DNA of 64,000 bases from Methanobrevibacter sp. (GTDB lineage: Archaea > Methanobacteriota > Methanobacteria > Methanobacteriales > Methanobacteriaceae). The notes below the pieces were generated by a model. It did no database searches. It saw nothing but the letters and a program-made list of their open reading frames with translations, and was not told the DNA's origin. This document shows, piece by piece, positions 26,896 through 35,882 of the stretch (the stretch's first letter is position 1; each line of letters starts with the position of its first letter). The position numbers and the translations under genes are program-made. The stretch lies in the NCBI RefSeq assembly GCF_017409525.1, contig NZ_JAFQSO010000004.1, positions 150,112 through 214,111 on the forward strand, written 5' to 3'.

Positions 26896-29187
26896 TTACA
26901 TATAACGTGCAGGATTATGAATTATATACTCTGTATATTCCCAATCAATTTTATCTTCATTTTTATATAATCTTCTTATTTCATCTCTTAGTTCCATCAA
27001 TGCAAAACCGAATAGGTTTTCATCACCACCCCATTCATCATCAGAGATGTAAACTAATGATTTGTCACCAGTATCAAGCAATCTTTGTTTTAAATGTTCA
27101 TCTTGCATAAATTTATAATAAGCCCCATTCAAACAAGCGGAATATTTATAATGATTCCATAATTTTTTACCCCTAAACCTTACTTTAAAATCCTTATTAT
27201 AGCGAGTGAAATCATAACTATCCTCTCGTTTATCGAATAAATCATATTTTGCTACTAAAATATAATTTTTAATAGATAAGAATGTCATTGCATTTAATGA
27301 AAACTCTTTATCAATTTGATCAAGGGTTATAAAATCATTAACAACAACATAATCCTCTGTTATTTCACTATATTTTTGAATTCCATCTTTTCTCCAGAAT
27401 CTTGCAAAAAATGAATATTTTCTTAGATTTTTTGCACCATTAGCGGTTTCATCTCTTTCACATAACCAATTTTGAGGTTCAGGGAATAATTTATAAAATT
27501 CCTGGTCTCCAAAAGGTACGCTCATACGATATGCCTCTCCACCTCCCATTCTCCAACCCATTGTTGTAGCAGATAGTGATGGAAAAACTAACCATCTTGG
27601 AGCCCAATATTTGCCTTCATCCAAGTATGATTTTTGTTTTCTTTCACAACTGGATTGTATAATTTTATTTAGATGTTTAGCAAGATTTAAATTGTATACA
27701 TCTTTAGATTCTCTAATAAAAAATGCCAATTCACTTGCATAATTATTAAAATCAAGTTCCCTAAAGTTTAATAGCCCTTCAATTTGAGCATATAAAATAT
27801 TGACTTTCATTTGACTTAACTCATCTACTTGAACAATAGAATAAAAACAGGAATCCAAATCATCATTTGAATTAATTTTTGTTTCCAATTTAGATTTAAT
27901 ATAATCCCAATCGTTTTCTTTAAAATGCAATATTGATTTTATATAATATTCCTGAAGTTGAATAGTTTCATCTTTCTTTTCTAAAATTTTTTTATTTAAA
28001 TTGTAAATCACATCTTCATAGTTATTTGATGCATCTTGGATTTCATAACCCTCATCAATAGTGAAATCCAGAAAAGACAACATTTTTAAAAATTCCCTTG
28101 ATAAAGGTTTTTGAGATACGATTTCGAATAAATCATGATGATTATAATCAGCGAATTTTTTGTAATCAGTTAAACTGTCAAAAATGAAATGTTTTTTGTT
28201 TTCTTTTGAATTTTTGAATATGGAAACTTTAAAATCATCATATTCTTTAGATTCTAATTCATGGAATTTTTTATAAGGATTTATAAGATATTCGCTAATT
28301 AAATCGTCATAATCATCAACAATATTAGTATTTATATTTATTTCAATAGCCAAATCCTCATCAATTAGTCTCTTTTTAATAATAAAAACCTTTGAAAAAT
28401 TGCTGCGATCTTTAAAATACCATCCATCATTTTCTTTAATAACGCCAGTAATTGCATAAAATACCATTTCAGAATAACGGAAACTTGTTAAATATCCGAA
28501 TAAATAATCTGAAGGAGTATTTGAATACTTATTATCTGATTTTATAAGTATATCATCAATATATTTAACTAATCTTTCATCATCAATTATGATATATGGA
28601 GAATGTCCCTTGTCATTAAAGTTTTTAATTTTAATTGAAGGTTCATTTGAAATACGATTGAATATTTCTTCAAATTTTTCTTTAAATTGCCCAAAGAATA
28701 GTGGATTTATATCCAATAAACGAAGGGATTTTATAATTTCTTTTTTCATTACATGAGAAAAAGAATAGTCTTGTAAATATCTTATTTCATTAACTGAAAG
28801 TGAAATTAAAGCATTATTATAAGAATCTTTTGAAATTAAATCTAATTCCGATTTAAACGACTTGTCTAATAAATAGGTACTGGTTATTTTACCAGATTGA
28901 ATCTCCGCATTAATTTTGTTTTCAATATCTGCCCATTTTTCCGGATCTCTAAAATATACTTGGAAGAGAAATTCATCTTCAGAAAATAATTCATACAGCG
29001 TACCATTTGAAACCTTATCTTTAGTTATTGGAATATTGTATTTGTTATATTGCTCATTAATTAAAATAGCTATTTCTTCTTGAGTATTATTAGAAATATT
29101 ATTCTTTATTTCATCAACATCTTCTTCACTAAATTTTAATATGTTACTTAACATTTTAAAATCATCTGAATCAAGATAGTTATTCAT
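26896..29187 (-). CDS. Large protein with C-terminal NADAR-like domain (DUF1768)
   Basis: This is a 763-residue protein. The C-terminal part resembles the NADAR superfamily: an aromatic/basic segment (LSIKNYILVAKYDLF), a helical block with KFMQDEHLKQRLLDTGD, and the typical end SDDEWGGDENLFGFALMELRDEIRRLY (compare the WG..NLLG.ALM.VR pattern). NADAR proteins remove ADP-ribose from guanine or metabolise ADP-ribosylated compounds and occur in phage-defence systems. A conspicuous glycine/tryptophan motif (PSLSATTMGWRMGGGEAYR) lies near residue 530. The N-terminal ~500 residues are helical and charged, and I do not recognise them. No DarT-like toxin is adjacent. The domain call is by eye. Confidence 0.6.
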   Translation of the reverse strand: MNNYLDSDDFKMLSNILKFSEEDVDEIKNNISNNTQEEIAILINEQYNKYNIPITKDKVSNGTLYELFSEDEFLFQVYFRDPEKWADIENKINAEIQSGKITSTYLLDKSFKSELDLISKDSYNNALISLSVNEIRYLQDYSFSHVMKKEIIKSLRLLDINPLFFGQFKEKFEEIFNRISNEPSIKIKNFNDKGHSPYIIIDDERLVKYIDDILIKSDNKYSNTPSDYLFGYLTSFRYSEMVFYAITGVIKENDGWYFKDRSNFSKVFIIKKRLIDEDLAIEININTNIVDDYDDLISEYLINPYKKFHELESKEYDDFKVSIFKNSKENKKHFIFDSLTDYKKFADYNHHDLFEIVSQKPLSREFLKMLSFLDFTIDEGYEIQDASNNYEDVIYNLNKKILEKKDETIQLQEYYIKSILHFKENDWDYIKSKLETKINSNDDLDSCFYSIVQVDELSQMKVNILYAQIEGLLNFRELDFNNYASELAFFIRESKDVYNLNLAKHLNKIIQSSCERKQKSYLDEGKYWAPRWLVFPSLSATTMGWRMGGGEAYRMSVPFGDQEFYKLFPEPQNWLCERDETANGAKNLRKYSFFARFWRKDGIQKYSEITEDYVVVNDFITLDQIDKEFSLNAMTFLSIKNYILVAKYDLFDKREDSYDFTRYNKDFKVRFRGKKLWNHYKYSACLNGAYYKFMQDEHLKQRLLDTGDKSLVYISDDEWGGDENLFGFALMELRDEIRRLYKNEDKIDWEYTEYIIHNPARYM

Positions 29188-29688
29188 TTTTTACACTTCC
29201 TTAAATCATGAACACATACTCAAATTAATATTGTTTTGATTAGTTTAACTAATAATCTTTATTTCCTTTGGTTTTTAAATTTAATTCTTATTCATTTAAA
29301 TTTAATTGATTTAATGATTCTTACACAATCTAATTTTTAATATTATGACTCAATAATTTTTACATTATATTGTTTCAATTAAATAGTATATTTTCAAACA
29401 ATATATTTTTATCCAAATTAAAAAACCTATTCTTAATCTCATAGATTTCATTACTTTTGAGGTTTTTAATTTGAATAGTCTTCTGTTTAGTATATCCTCA
29501 AATATAGAAATCCATATAATATTTGTATAAGTATCTTTACCAAAAACATACTACCAACAATGTGCGCTGTTTCCAAAAATTTTATAATTGTCAAAAAATA
29601 AATTCTGTATCAGAGTTTTAGTGGTCCGAATCGATAAGTATCGGAACTTTTTTATTAGTTTTATACGAATGTTCGTATTTATTCGGTG
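29188..29688. promoter_or_regulatory. Dyad-bearing upstream element, copy A, in a 500-bp gap
   Basis: Within this AT-rich gap, CGATAAGTATCG (29632-29643) and ATACGAATGTTCGTAT (29663-29678) are near-perfect dyads. The stretch 29573-29678 matches 34370-34481 over most of its length. Read on the minus strand, the order is dyad, TATA-like TATAAAAC, then the CGATACTTATCG dyad near the expected start of transcription, pointing toward the NADAR-type gene about 400 bases away. The rest of the gap shows only A/T runs. Confidence 0.55.
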
Positions 29689-30387
29689 TTATCTTTTCAA
29701 TAATTTATGGAATTTCCAAATTGAATGGCGATTCATTATTGAAATAGCTCGTTGTGTTTGAATATTCATTGGACAAACATTTTCACAGGCAAGAGATTTC
29801 ACACAGGCATTATAAAAATGATTGCTGTAATTTTCTTTGAGAAACTTTAATTTACCCATATCCATTTCTTGTTTTGATATTTTAGAGGATGTTACTGGTA
29901 AAATGGCACCATAGTAGGTGTCTTCACCGGTATAGTTGGGACAGGCTTCCAAACAACAGCCGCACATCAAACATTGTGATGCTTCATATTCAAATTCCAA
30001 ATTATCCTTATTGATACGTGCTTCTTCTTCAAGCCATTGGCGGGAATTTTTAATGTTTTCAAACATGGAGGTTCTATCAACAACCAAGTCGTTTACAACA
30101 GGAAACTTGCTTAAGGGCTCTATTGTAATCTTATGTGTTTTTTTGGTCATTTCTTCTTCATTTACAAATGTTTTACATGCAAGCCGTGGTAAACCATTGA
30201 TTATCATCGAACAACTGCCGCACAGTCCTTGAAGGCAACTGGATGAATAATGGATTTTAATATCATGTTTCACATTGATTCTTTCCAATAGGGTGGTTAC
30301 TGGAATGTTGAGATCTCCTTCATAGGCATATTCCTTCATGCTTTCTGATGTTTTTATAATTACAGTTATTGAATCCATTTCTACCAT
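29689..30387 (-). CDS. sdhB: Succinate dehydrogenase/fumarate reductase iron-sulfur subunit
   Basis: This is the electron-transfer subunit. It has the [2Fe-2S] motif SCLQGLCGSCSMIINGLPRLAC near residues 49-70, the [4Fe-4S] motif CLMCGCCLEACP near 138 and the last cluster motif CVKSLACENVCPMNIQ near 194. It is 232 residues long and ends there. It therefore lacks the C-terminal CCG (HdrB-like) domain of the TfrB subunit of the soluble methanogen thiol:fumarate reductase, and looks like the membrane-type enzyme. Its start overlaps the end of sdhA; an ATG three codons later (30378, MDSITVI) is equally possible. Confidence 0.88.
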   Translation of the reverse strand: MVEMDSITVIIKTSESMKEYAYEGDLNIPVTTLLERINVKHDIKIHYSSSCLQGLCGSCSMIINGLPRLACKTFVNEEEMTKKTHKITIEPLSKFPVVNDLVVDRTSMFENIKNSRQWLEEEARINKDNLEFEYEASQCLMCGCCLEACPNYTGEDTYYGAILPVTSSKISKQEMDMGKLKFLKENYSNHFYNACVKSLACENVCPMNIQTQRAISIMNRHSIWKFHKLLKR

Positions 30388-32054
30388 CCCATTCTCTCTT
30401 CGGTATCGTTGAATGTAATTTTTAGTTCATCATTGTCAAGTGATATTACGGTTGTTTTTAAGTATTTGTCACTTGTTTCGGGATAATCTAATCTTTGATG
30501 AGCACCTCTGCTTTCTTTCCTTGCTAATGCTGAGGATAGCATTGCTTTTGCAATATCTACCAATGATTTTAATAAAATGTAATCATAATAGCTTCCATGG
30601 CTGTTTACATGGATTGTTTCAAGTGAATCCAGTCTATCCAACCCTTCTTTCAGTTCACTTTCTGTTCTGTAAATCCCCATGGTTTTGTTCATTATATTTG
30701 CAATTTCATTTTCAATTTCATATGATGAAACATTGTCGTTTTCTTTTTGCAATTCTTTCCAATTTTCATAGGCTTCATATTCGCAGTTTAATATTTTTCC
30801 ATATTCTTTAGAATTGTCATTTTCACATTGTATTTCTTCCAATTGCTCGGCCACTACCCATCCGCCATGTATGGCTCCAAGCAATGAATTTCCTCCAAGA
30901 CGATTGGCGCCGTGATATTGGGAGGAACATTCTCCAATAGCAAATAGGTTATCAATATTGGTTTTATGCGCATCATCGGTACGTATGCCTCCCATGAAGT
31001 AATGGACACCCGGATAAACTGGAATCGGCTCACGGGTTGGGTCAAGATTTAGATAATTCATACAAACGTCATAAACCTCATCAAGTTTAATCTTGACGGT
31101 TTTTTCATCTAAGTGAGTTAAATCCAAATAAACCTTATTTTCACCATCAATTCCGAGGCCATATTCATGACATACCCTGTATATGCTTTGGGATACAACA
31201 TCGCGAGGCATTAAGGCGCCATGTTCGGGATACAATTCCTCCATGAAATACCATTTTTCACCATTGTGCAAAATGTATAATCTGCCGCCTTCTCCACGGG
31301 CCGCTTCAGTAATGAGCATTCGTTTAACAGGGGTTTCTATTGTTGTTGGATGGTACTGTATCATTTCCATATTGGCTAATTCAATGCCTTGCTGTAATAA
31401 TTTCCCAGTTACAAATCCGTCATTGTGCAGGGATCCGCTGATTTTTCCAAAAACCTTATTCATGCCTCCGGATGCTATAACGACAAAATCAGCATAAAAA
31501 TCTCTAATTTCTGCTGTATTTTCGTTAATCATAAATACGCCACGACAGACTTTATTATAATCCAATATTAATGATAAGAATCTCCAACCGACATGCCTTT
31601 CAATTTTATCTTTATATTCCCATTTCCTGCATTCGGTGTTGATTGCTGTTAGAATCTGTTTCCCGGTTCTTGCACCGGCGTAAGCTGTTCTCATCTTCTT
31701 TTGACCGCCAAAGTACCTGACATCAACATTACTGTTGTCATCTCTTGTGAAACTTGTTCCGAGTTTGCTTAACCAGTCGATTATTTCTGGTGCGTCGCTT
31801 GTTAGTTTTTCCACGGCATTATGATTGTTGATATGTTGTCCTGCATTGATGGTGTCGGCATAATGTTCATCTACAGAGTCGTCTTCTCCTTTTGTGTTTA
31901 ATGCGGCATTTATTCCGCCCATTGCCATCACTGATTGTGAGCGTTCAGATTGGGCTGGTGAAAATAATTTCACATGCATATTTTTGCTGGCCGATTTTAC
32001 GCTACATGTCAATCCTGCAAGGCCTGCACCAATCACTATAATTTCTTTTACCAT
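30381..32054 (-). CDS. sdhA: Succinate dehydrogenase/fumarate reductase flavoprotein subunit
   Basis: This catalytic subunit has FAD-binding VIGAGLAGLTCSV at the N-terminus, MAMGGINAALNT, active-site segments TEAARGEGGRL, HYFMGGIRTDDA and GECSSQYHGANRLGGNSLL, and a helical C-terminal domain. The usual covalent-FAD histidine (RSHT in bacterial FrdA) is replaced: the sequence reads ERSQSVMAMGG, so FAD is probably bound non-covalently. A start at 32150 would overlap the anchor gene by 82 bases and add an unrelated hydrophobic leader; the ATG at 32054, 15 bases after the anchor gene, gives 557 residues and starts directly before the FAD loop. The gene order C-A-B is that of B-type fumarate reductases. 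Confidence 0.88.
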   Translation of the reverse strand: MVKEIIVIGAGLAGLTCSVKSASKNMHVKLFSPAQSERSQSVMAMGGINAALNTKGEDDSVDEHYADTINAGQHINNHNAVEKLTSDAPEIIDWLSKLGTSFTRDDNSNVDVRYFGGQKKMRTAYAGARTGKQILTAINTECRKWEYKDKIERHVGWRFLSLILDYNKVCRGVFMINENTAEIRDFYADFVVIASGGMNKVFGKISGSLHNDGFVTGKLLQQGIELANMEMIQYHPTTIETPVKRMLITEAARGEGGRLYILHNGEKWYFMEELYPEHGALMPRDVVSQSIYRVCHEYGLGIDGENKVYLDLTHLDEKTVKIKLDEVYDVCMNYLNLDPTREPIPVYPGVHYFMGGIRTDDAHKTNIDNLFAIGECSSQYHGANRLGGNSLLGAIHGGWVVAEQLEEIQCENDNSKEYGKILNCEYEAYENWKELQKENDNVSSYEIENEIANIMNKTMGIYRTESELKEGLDRLDSLETIHVNSHGSYYDYILLKSLVDIAKAMLSSALARKESRGAHQRLDYPETSDKYLKTTVISLDNDELKITFNDTEERMGW

Positions 32055-32068
32055 TAAAACCAACTCTC

Positions 32069-32617
32069 TTATAGAATATAATAGGATAATTCCGATAGGA
32101 ACAATAATGTAAATGTTATAATCAATATGATTCTGACAACTTTCCTGCATTTGTCATAATCATTTTTTTCAACTAAAAATCCAAATGAAATCAATAATCG
32201 AGGAATGCTTATTTGCAAATGGATGAATAATGTAATAAAGAATAATGTATCAATACTTAGATGAGTAATTTGCCAGTTGAAATTCGGAATGTATGCCGGA
32301 AGATAAATGTATGATAAAACATGTGCTGCAATAAAAATGATTATGAATATTCCGCTAATGGCCTGAACTGGCGTATCCTTATTAATTTGGGGATAAATAC
32401 GTATTTTTTTCTGACTAATCTTGTCTTTAATAAATAGATATAGGCTTATGATTATATGGACTATGACAAAGGATAATAATATTTCGCCGGTTACAATAGT
32501 ATTTGGGGTATAGGTAATTAATTCTGCTAGAATTAATCCGGCTAATAAAGCATGAGATGTGATGATTAGTATGATTATTATGACTAATAATGAATTTAAT
32601 TTACGTAATTGAAACAT
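32069..32617 (-). CDS. sdhC: Five-helix membrane anchor, SdhC/FrdC-like, with histidines
   Basis: The 182-residue hydrophobic protein has five likely membrane helices (about 8-34, 43-65, 86-110, 120-146, 160-182). Histidines H22, H54, H99 and H133 lie inside helices one to four. This is the pattern expected for the two-heme cytochrome b anchor of B-type succinate:quinone oxidoreductases (frdCAB of Wolinella, sdhCAB of Bacillus). It directly precedes sdhA and sdhB on the same strand. Similarity to a named family is structural only; sequence identity looks low. Relatives of this organism are regarded as lacking cytochromes, so heme content must be tested. Confidence 0.65.
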   Translation of the reverse strand: MFQLRKLNSLLVIIIILIITSHALLAGLILAELITYTPNTIVTGEILLSFVIVHIIISLYLFIKDKISQKKIRIYPQINKDTPVQAISGIFIIIFIAAHVLSYIYLPAYIPNFNWQITHLSIDTLFFITLFIHLQISIPRLLISFGFLVEKNDYDKCRKVVRIILIITFTLLFLSELSYYIL

Positions 32618-32702
32618 TGTTAATTATTTATGTCCTTATTCATATTAAAGGTATAATTACAATTAACAATATTTAATAGGTATCTGGCTCAAATAATTAG
32701 TC

Positions 32703-33389
32703 ATGTCAAATATCGATTGGTTTAAGTTTGAAAACAAGGATTTGGATTTTCCGATTTATAAAAAGAATCCTCATATTTCAAAAAGAGGCTGGATTGTATT
32801 ATTCATTGCCCTGGCGATAGGTTATGTTTTTGTACAGGGATCACAGATTTGGCAGGGAATAATATCATGCATCGTCCTTATCGTTCCGGTATTATACTTT
32901 TTGAAATGGGATTATAAAGCTATTTTTCAAAAACCTGCCTTAAAAGATGTTGCTTTGGCCGTAGGTCTTTTCATTGCATACATTTTATATGCATATGTAA
33001 TGACTATAATCTTATCAAACTTTGGAATAGCAGGTAATTCGGATGCTTCGCCGATCACGTTCATTGATATTCCTCCGTTGTTATTTTCATTGATGGGTGA
33101 GGAATTTATTAAGTTTATTCCATTCATTTTCTTTTTGAGAATTTTCTTTAAATACAGTGATAATCGTAAATTATCCATAATCGTATCAGTACTTGGTGTA
33201 ATGGCCCTTTTTGCATGCATTCATGCATATGATTTAAAAATGCTTTTGTTTGCATTATTTATTCAGGGTTTAGGTTCAATATTTGAATTTATAGGATATA
33301 TCAAAACAAAAAATGTCTTGATTTCATACATTACTCATTTGTGTACAGATGTGTTTATTTACCTGATTATAATTATGGGGATTGGATAG
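32703..33389 (+). CDS. CPBP-type (Abi family) membrane protein
   Basis: The 228-residue multi-helix protein has the three CPBP intramembrane protease motifs in weakened form: a glutamate pair in SLMGEEFIKFIPF, FACIHAYDL with a histidine, and SYITHLCTD with a second histidine. Glu-Glu, His and His are the zinc/catalytic residues of the family. It starts divergently from the sdhC anchor gene and converges with a second CPBP gene, with a strong bidirectional hairpin between. Substrates are unknown; bacterial relatives include bacteriocin self-immunity proteins, and eukaryotic ones process CAAX prenyl proteins. Confidence 0.7.
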   Translation: MSNIDWFKFENKDLDFPIYKKNPHISKRGWIVLFIALAIGYVFVQGSQIWQGIISCIVLIVPVLYFLKWDYKAIFQKPALKDVALAVGLFIAYILYAYVMTIILSNFGIAGNSDASPITFIDIPPLLFSLMGEEFIKFIPFIFFLRIFFKYSDNRKLSIIVSVLGVMALFACIHAYDLKMLLFALFIQGLGSIFEFIGYIKTKNVLISYITHLCTDVFIYLIIIMGIG

Positions 33390-33415
33390 AAGTAAAATTT
33401 ACTTCAATATCCAAT
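33381..33415. terminator. Bidirectional terminator between convergent genes
   Basis: GAAGTAAA-A-TTTACTTC (33389-33405) is extended by ATTGGATA and TATCCAAT on the outside, giving a ~16-bp stem that overlaps the stop codons of the two converging CPBP genes. Confidence 0.65.
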
Positions 33416-34302
33416 TAAATCAATTTACATTTCTCTGTTTTTTCGCTAAACCATCCTTTTTTGTTACCTATGTAATATAATGCAAATGCAGTAATTAATG
33501 TAACGACGATTGTTGATACGAAATTGGTCATGTCAATTGTTGATGTGGACACGTCAAATCCTAAAGCCACAACCATAGCGATAGTAAAATTATTTGCGCT
33601 ATGGAACGCTGAACCAGGTTCCAAACCGTTTGTCTTCCAAGCAAAAAATCCTAAAACAAGTCCATCAATAAACACTCCAATTACTCCTAAAATACTGTAG
33701 GGGTGCATTAATGCAAAGATTGCCGCTTGAGCAATCAATGCCAGGACAGGTATATTAAACCATGATCCTATAGTTTGCATTACAAAACCTCTCAACATGT
33801 ATTCTTCTGCAATACACTGGAGGGGGATGATTATTAAGCATATAATGAAGAATGTTGGTGTTAATGTATTTGGACCCTGTCGTCCGGTTATCATGGCAGC
33901 TATAACCTGATATATTATGGATATTGCTAATGGAATGGTTAAACATTTAAAGTAAAGTTTCCAGTTCCATCCTCCGCGGGATGAGGAGTATGATGAAAAA
34001 GGTCTGTCACGAACAATCCTGGAAGCAATATATATTGAAGGAATGAAAATGGCTACAGACAGATAACCTATATAGCTTCCAAGTTCAGAATTCAATGAAC
34101 TATATCCTTCACTTACTAAAGGAGAAATAACATCAAAACCATAGGCTATGCCAAAAATTGCAAATATCAAAGTTTGTAATACTAAATAAACAATTGCTCC
34201 AATCAGAAGTACAAGCAAGGGTTTATACCATTTATACTTTTCAAAAGTTCTCGGAAAAGTAATAAACTCTGGGAATTTATCATCGTTTTCGTTCATAATC
34301 AT
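33415..34302 (-). CDS. CPBP family intramembrane metalloprotease
   Basis: At 295 residues with about eight hydrophobic segments, this is a canonical member: IAEEYMLRGFVMQ holds the EExxxR motif, ALMHPYSILG the FxxxH-type motif, and SAFHSANNFTIA the HxxxN motif. The N-terminal ~30 residues are cytoplasmic and charged. The start is the ATG at 34302 or the one two codons later; neither has a clear ribosome-binding site. A dyad-bearing element lies ~160 bases upstream. Its sequence is not closely related to the convergent neighbour, but both belong to the same broad family. Confidence 0.85.
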   Translation of the reverse strand: MIMNENDDKFPEFITFPRTFEKYKWYKPLLVLLIGAIVYLVLQTLIFAIFGIAYGFDVISPLVSEGYSSLNSELGSYIGYLSVAIFIPSIYIASRIVRDRPFSSYSSSRGGWNWKLYFKCLTIPLAISIIYQVIAAMITGRQGPNTLTPTFFIICLIIIPLQCIAEEYMLRGFVMQTIGSWFNIPVLALIAQAAIFALMHPYSILGVIGVFIDGLVLGFFAWKTNGLEPGSAFHSANNFTIAMVVALGFDVSTSTIDMTNFVSTIVVTLITAFALYYIGNKKGWFSEKTEKCKLI

Positions 34303-34364
34303 ATATTTGTTTAAACTAAATATATTTACTTAACTTATTGGAAATATTAATGAGCACAGGGTTT

Positions 34365-34481
34365 GGTGTGAATTTCAAAAATTTTATAGTTATTGGGAAA
34401 TAAATTTTTTATTAGAGTTTTAATGATCCGAATCGATAAGTATCGGAACTTTTTTATAAGTTTTATACGAATTGTTCGTGT
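34365..34481 (-). promoter_or_regulatory. Dyad-bearing upstream element, copy B
   Basis: CGATAAGTATCG (34434-34445) and ATACGAA-TTG-TTCGT (34465-34479) occur in the same order and spacing as in copy A at 29.6 kb, with shared sequence around them. On the minus strand the layout is dyad, TATA-like TATAAAAC, second dyad, leading to the CPBP protease gene. A plus-strand TATA-like run (TTTATATAAAATAAAG) at its outer edge is cut off by the insertion sequence 35 bases further on. Confidence 0.55.
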
Positions 34482-34515
34482 TATTTTTGGGTTTCTTTAT
34501 ATAAAATAAAGAGTT

Positions 34516-35769
34516 TAGGGGCCTGAATTTTTTTGATATAAATTCAAGCTAATTTATCTTATTTTTATATTTTGTGATGGTTAACATTTTTAGTTTCTAA
34601 AAATACAATTGAATAAACATTAATTTTTAAAAAGGGTGCAAAATATCGTTAAATTTAAGTATTATGTGTTACATATATTTATTTGGCGATAAAAATGAAA
34701 CACAGATTAAATTTAGATATTAAAGACCCAAATTATACTTTGTTAAAAGAAATATTTAAAATTATGGATTCTAGAAAATCTTCACAAATTTTAGCATCCT
34801 GTGGATTTAAAAATTTAAATAAACAAATAACTACTTTTAAAATCATATTTATCAGCATGTTCTTTGTATTAGATATTCCATTCGTCTTAAATGAACTTGA
34901 ATCCAAAAAAGAACTTCAAAAATACTTTAATATTTCAGAAATTTTAACTGCAGATCAAATTTATAAAACTCTTTCACTTCAGGACTCTGAAAAACTTTTA
35001 AAAGTATTAAATAGGGTATTAAACCACCAAAATAGAGTAAAGAGAAGAGGAAAAAAGACATTTATTGTTGATGCAACACCAATTGACTTAGATTTCAATT
35101 TTAACAGAAATAAAAAGACAAAAGAACATCTAAAAACTTTAAATTTAAAATGGAGCTATTCATCCTCTAAAGGATTTTATATTGGATTTAAAGCCACAGC
35201 CATCATCGATTACGATAATATGAATCCTGTTTCAATTTTAATCCATTCTGGAGCTCCCAATGATGCAAAACTTTTTGACGAAATAATGGAAAATCTGCAA
35301 AAAAGACGAATTATACAAAAAGGAGACATATTAATCTTTGATAAAGGCTATTACAGCTATAAAAACTATCAATTGGGAATTAGCAAATATAAAATTGTTC
35401 CATTCATTTTTCCAAAAGACAATTTCAAAAGAACAAAGCTCAATGATCAATTATCCTATCCATTACAAGTATTTAAAAAAACAAAGAAAATATTAATTCA
35501 AAAACAATTTTACAAGAATTTAAAACACGAATTACTCAAAAAACTCGACAATTGGCAAAAATTCAAACCAATCCGAGGAAAAATGGAAGACTTCTTCAAA
35601 TTACTCAAACAAGGACTAAATTTAAGAGCAATACATAAATACACACCAAAATCAGTAGCAAAAACTGTTTATTTAAATGTATTTTTAGGAGCACTAATCA
35701 TATCACAAGGATTTTACTCAAAAACCGCCATACAACGACTTTCAGAAAACTAAAAAATTCAGACCCCTA
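34516..35769 (+). mobile_element. Insertion sequence with 16-18-bp terminal inverted repeats
   Basis: The left end TAGGGGCCTGAATTTTTT (34516-34533) matches the inverted right end (35752-35769), read as TAGGGGTCTGAATTTTTT, with one mismatch. The element is about 1.25 kb with a single transposase gene. The outermost TA on each side may be a target duplication. The ends and the open transposase frame look intact. Confidence 0.75.
34695..35753 (+). CDS. DDE-type transposase of the insertion sequence
   Basis: This is a 352-residue transposase. The catalytic acidic triad fits FIVDATPIDLDF (first Asp near residue 126), ILIFDKGYYSYKNY (second Asp near 216) and the IRGKMEDFFKLLKQGLNLRAIH segment with the Glu near 297, the RNase H-like fold seen in IS4-like and related families. 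The C-terminus is basic. A TTG at 34683 is in frame, but the ATG at 34695 is preferred. The stop lies inside the right inverted repeat. Family assignment beyond DDE type is left open. Confidence 0.82.
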   Translation: MKHRLNLDIKDPNYTLLKEIFKIMDSRKSSQILASCGFKNLNKQITTFKIIFISMFFVLDIPFVLNELESKKELQKYFNISEILTADQIYKTLSLQDSEKLLKVLNRVLNHQNRVKRRGKKTFIVDATPIDLDFNFNRNKKTKEHLKTLNLKWSYSSSKGFYIGFKATAIIDYDNMNPVSILIHSGAPNDAKLFDEIMENLQKRRIIQKGDILIFDKGYYSYKNYQLGISKYKIVPFIFPKDNFKRTKLNDQLSYPLQVFKKTKKILIQKQFYKNLKHELLKKLDNWQKFKPIRGKMEDFFKLLKQGLNLRAIHKYTPKSVAKTVYLNVFLGALIISQGFYSKTAIQRLSEN

Positions 35770-35847
35770 TATATTTTTTATCAAATAACACATTCAATTT
35801 TATATATAATTAGACTAAAGACGTCCAATATAAAAAAATAAAAATAG

Positions 35848-35874
35848 AGGTAGTGGATAAAAATCCAACTACTT
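35848..35874 (-). terminator. Hairpin after the SDR gene
   Basis: GTAGTGGAT-AAAA-ATCCAACTAC (inside 35848-35874) forms a stem with one bulged base, nine bases beyond the SDR stop on the minus strand, followed by A/T-rich sequence. Confidence 0.5.
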
Positions 35875-35882
35875 TAAAAAAC

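Noticed and set aside
29663..29678. Resemblance of ATACGAA/TTCGTAT arms to loxP half-sites (recombination site hypothesis)
   Set aside because: The two- or three-base centre is too short for a Cre-type spacer, and the arms are short; a regulator operator explains the position at promoters better. I keep it only as a possibility to test.
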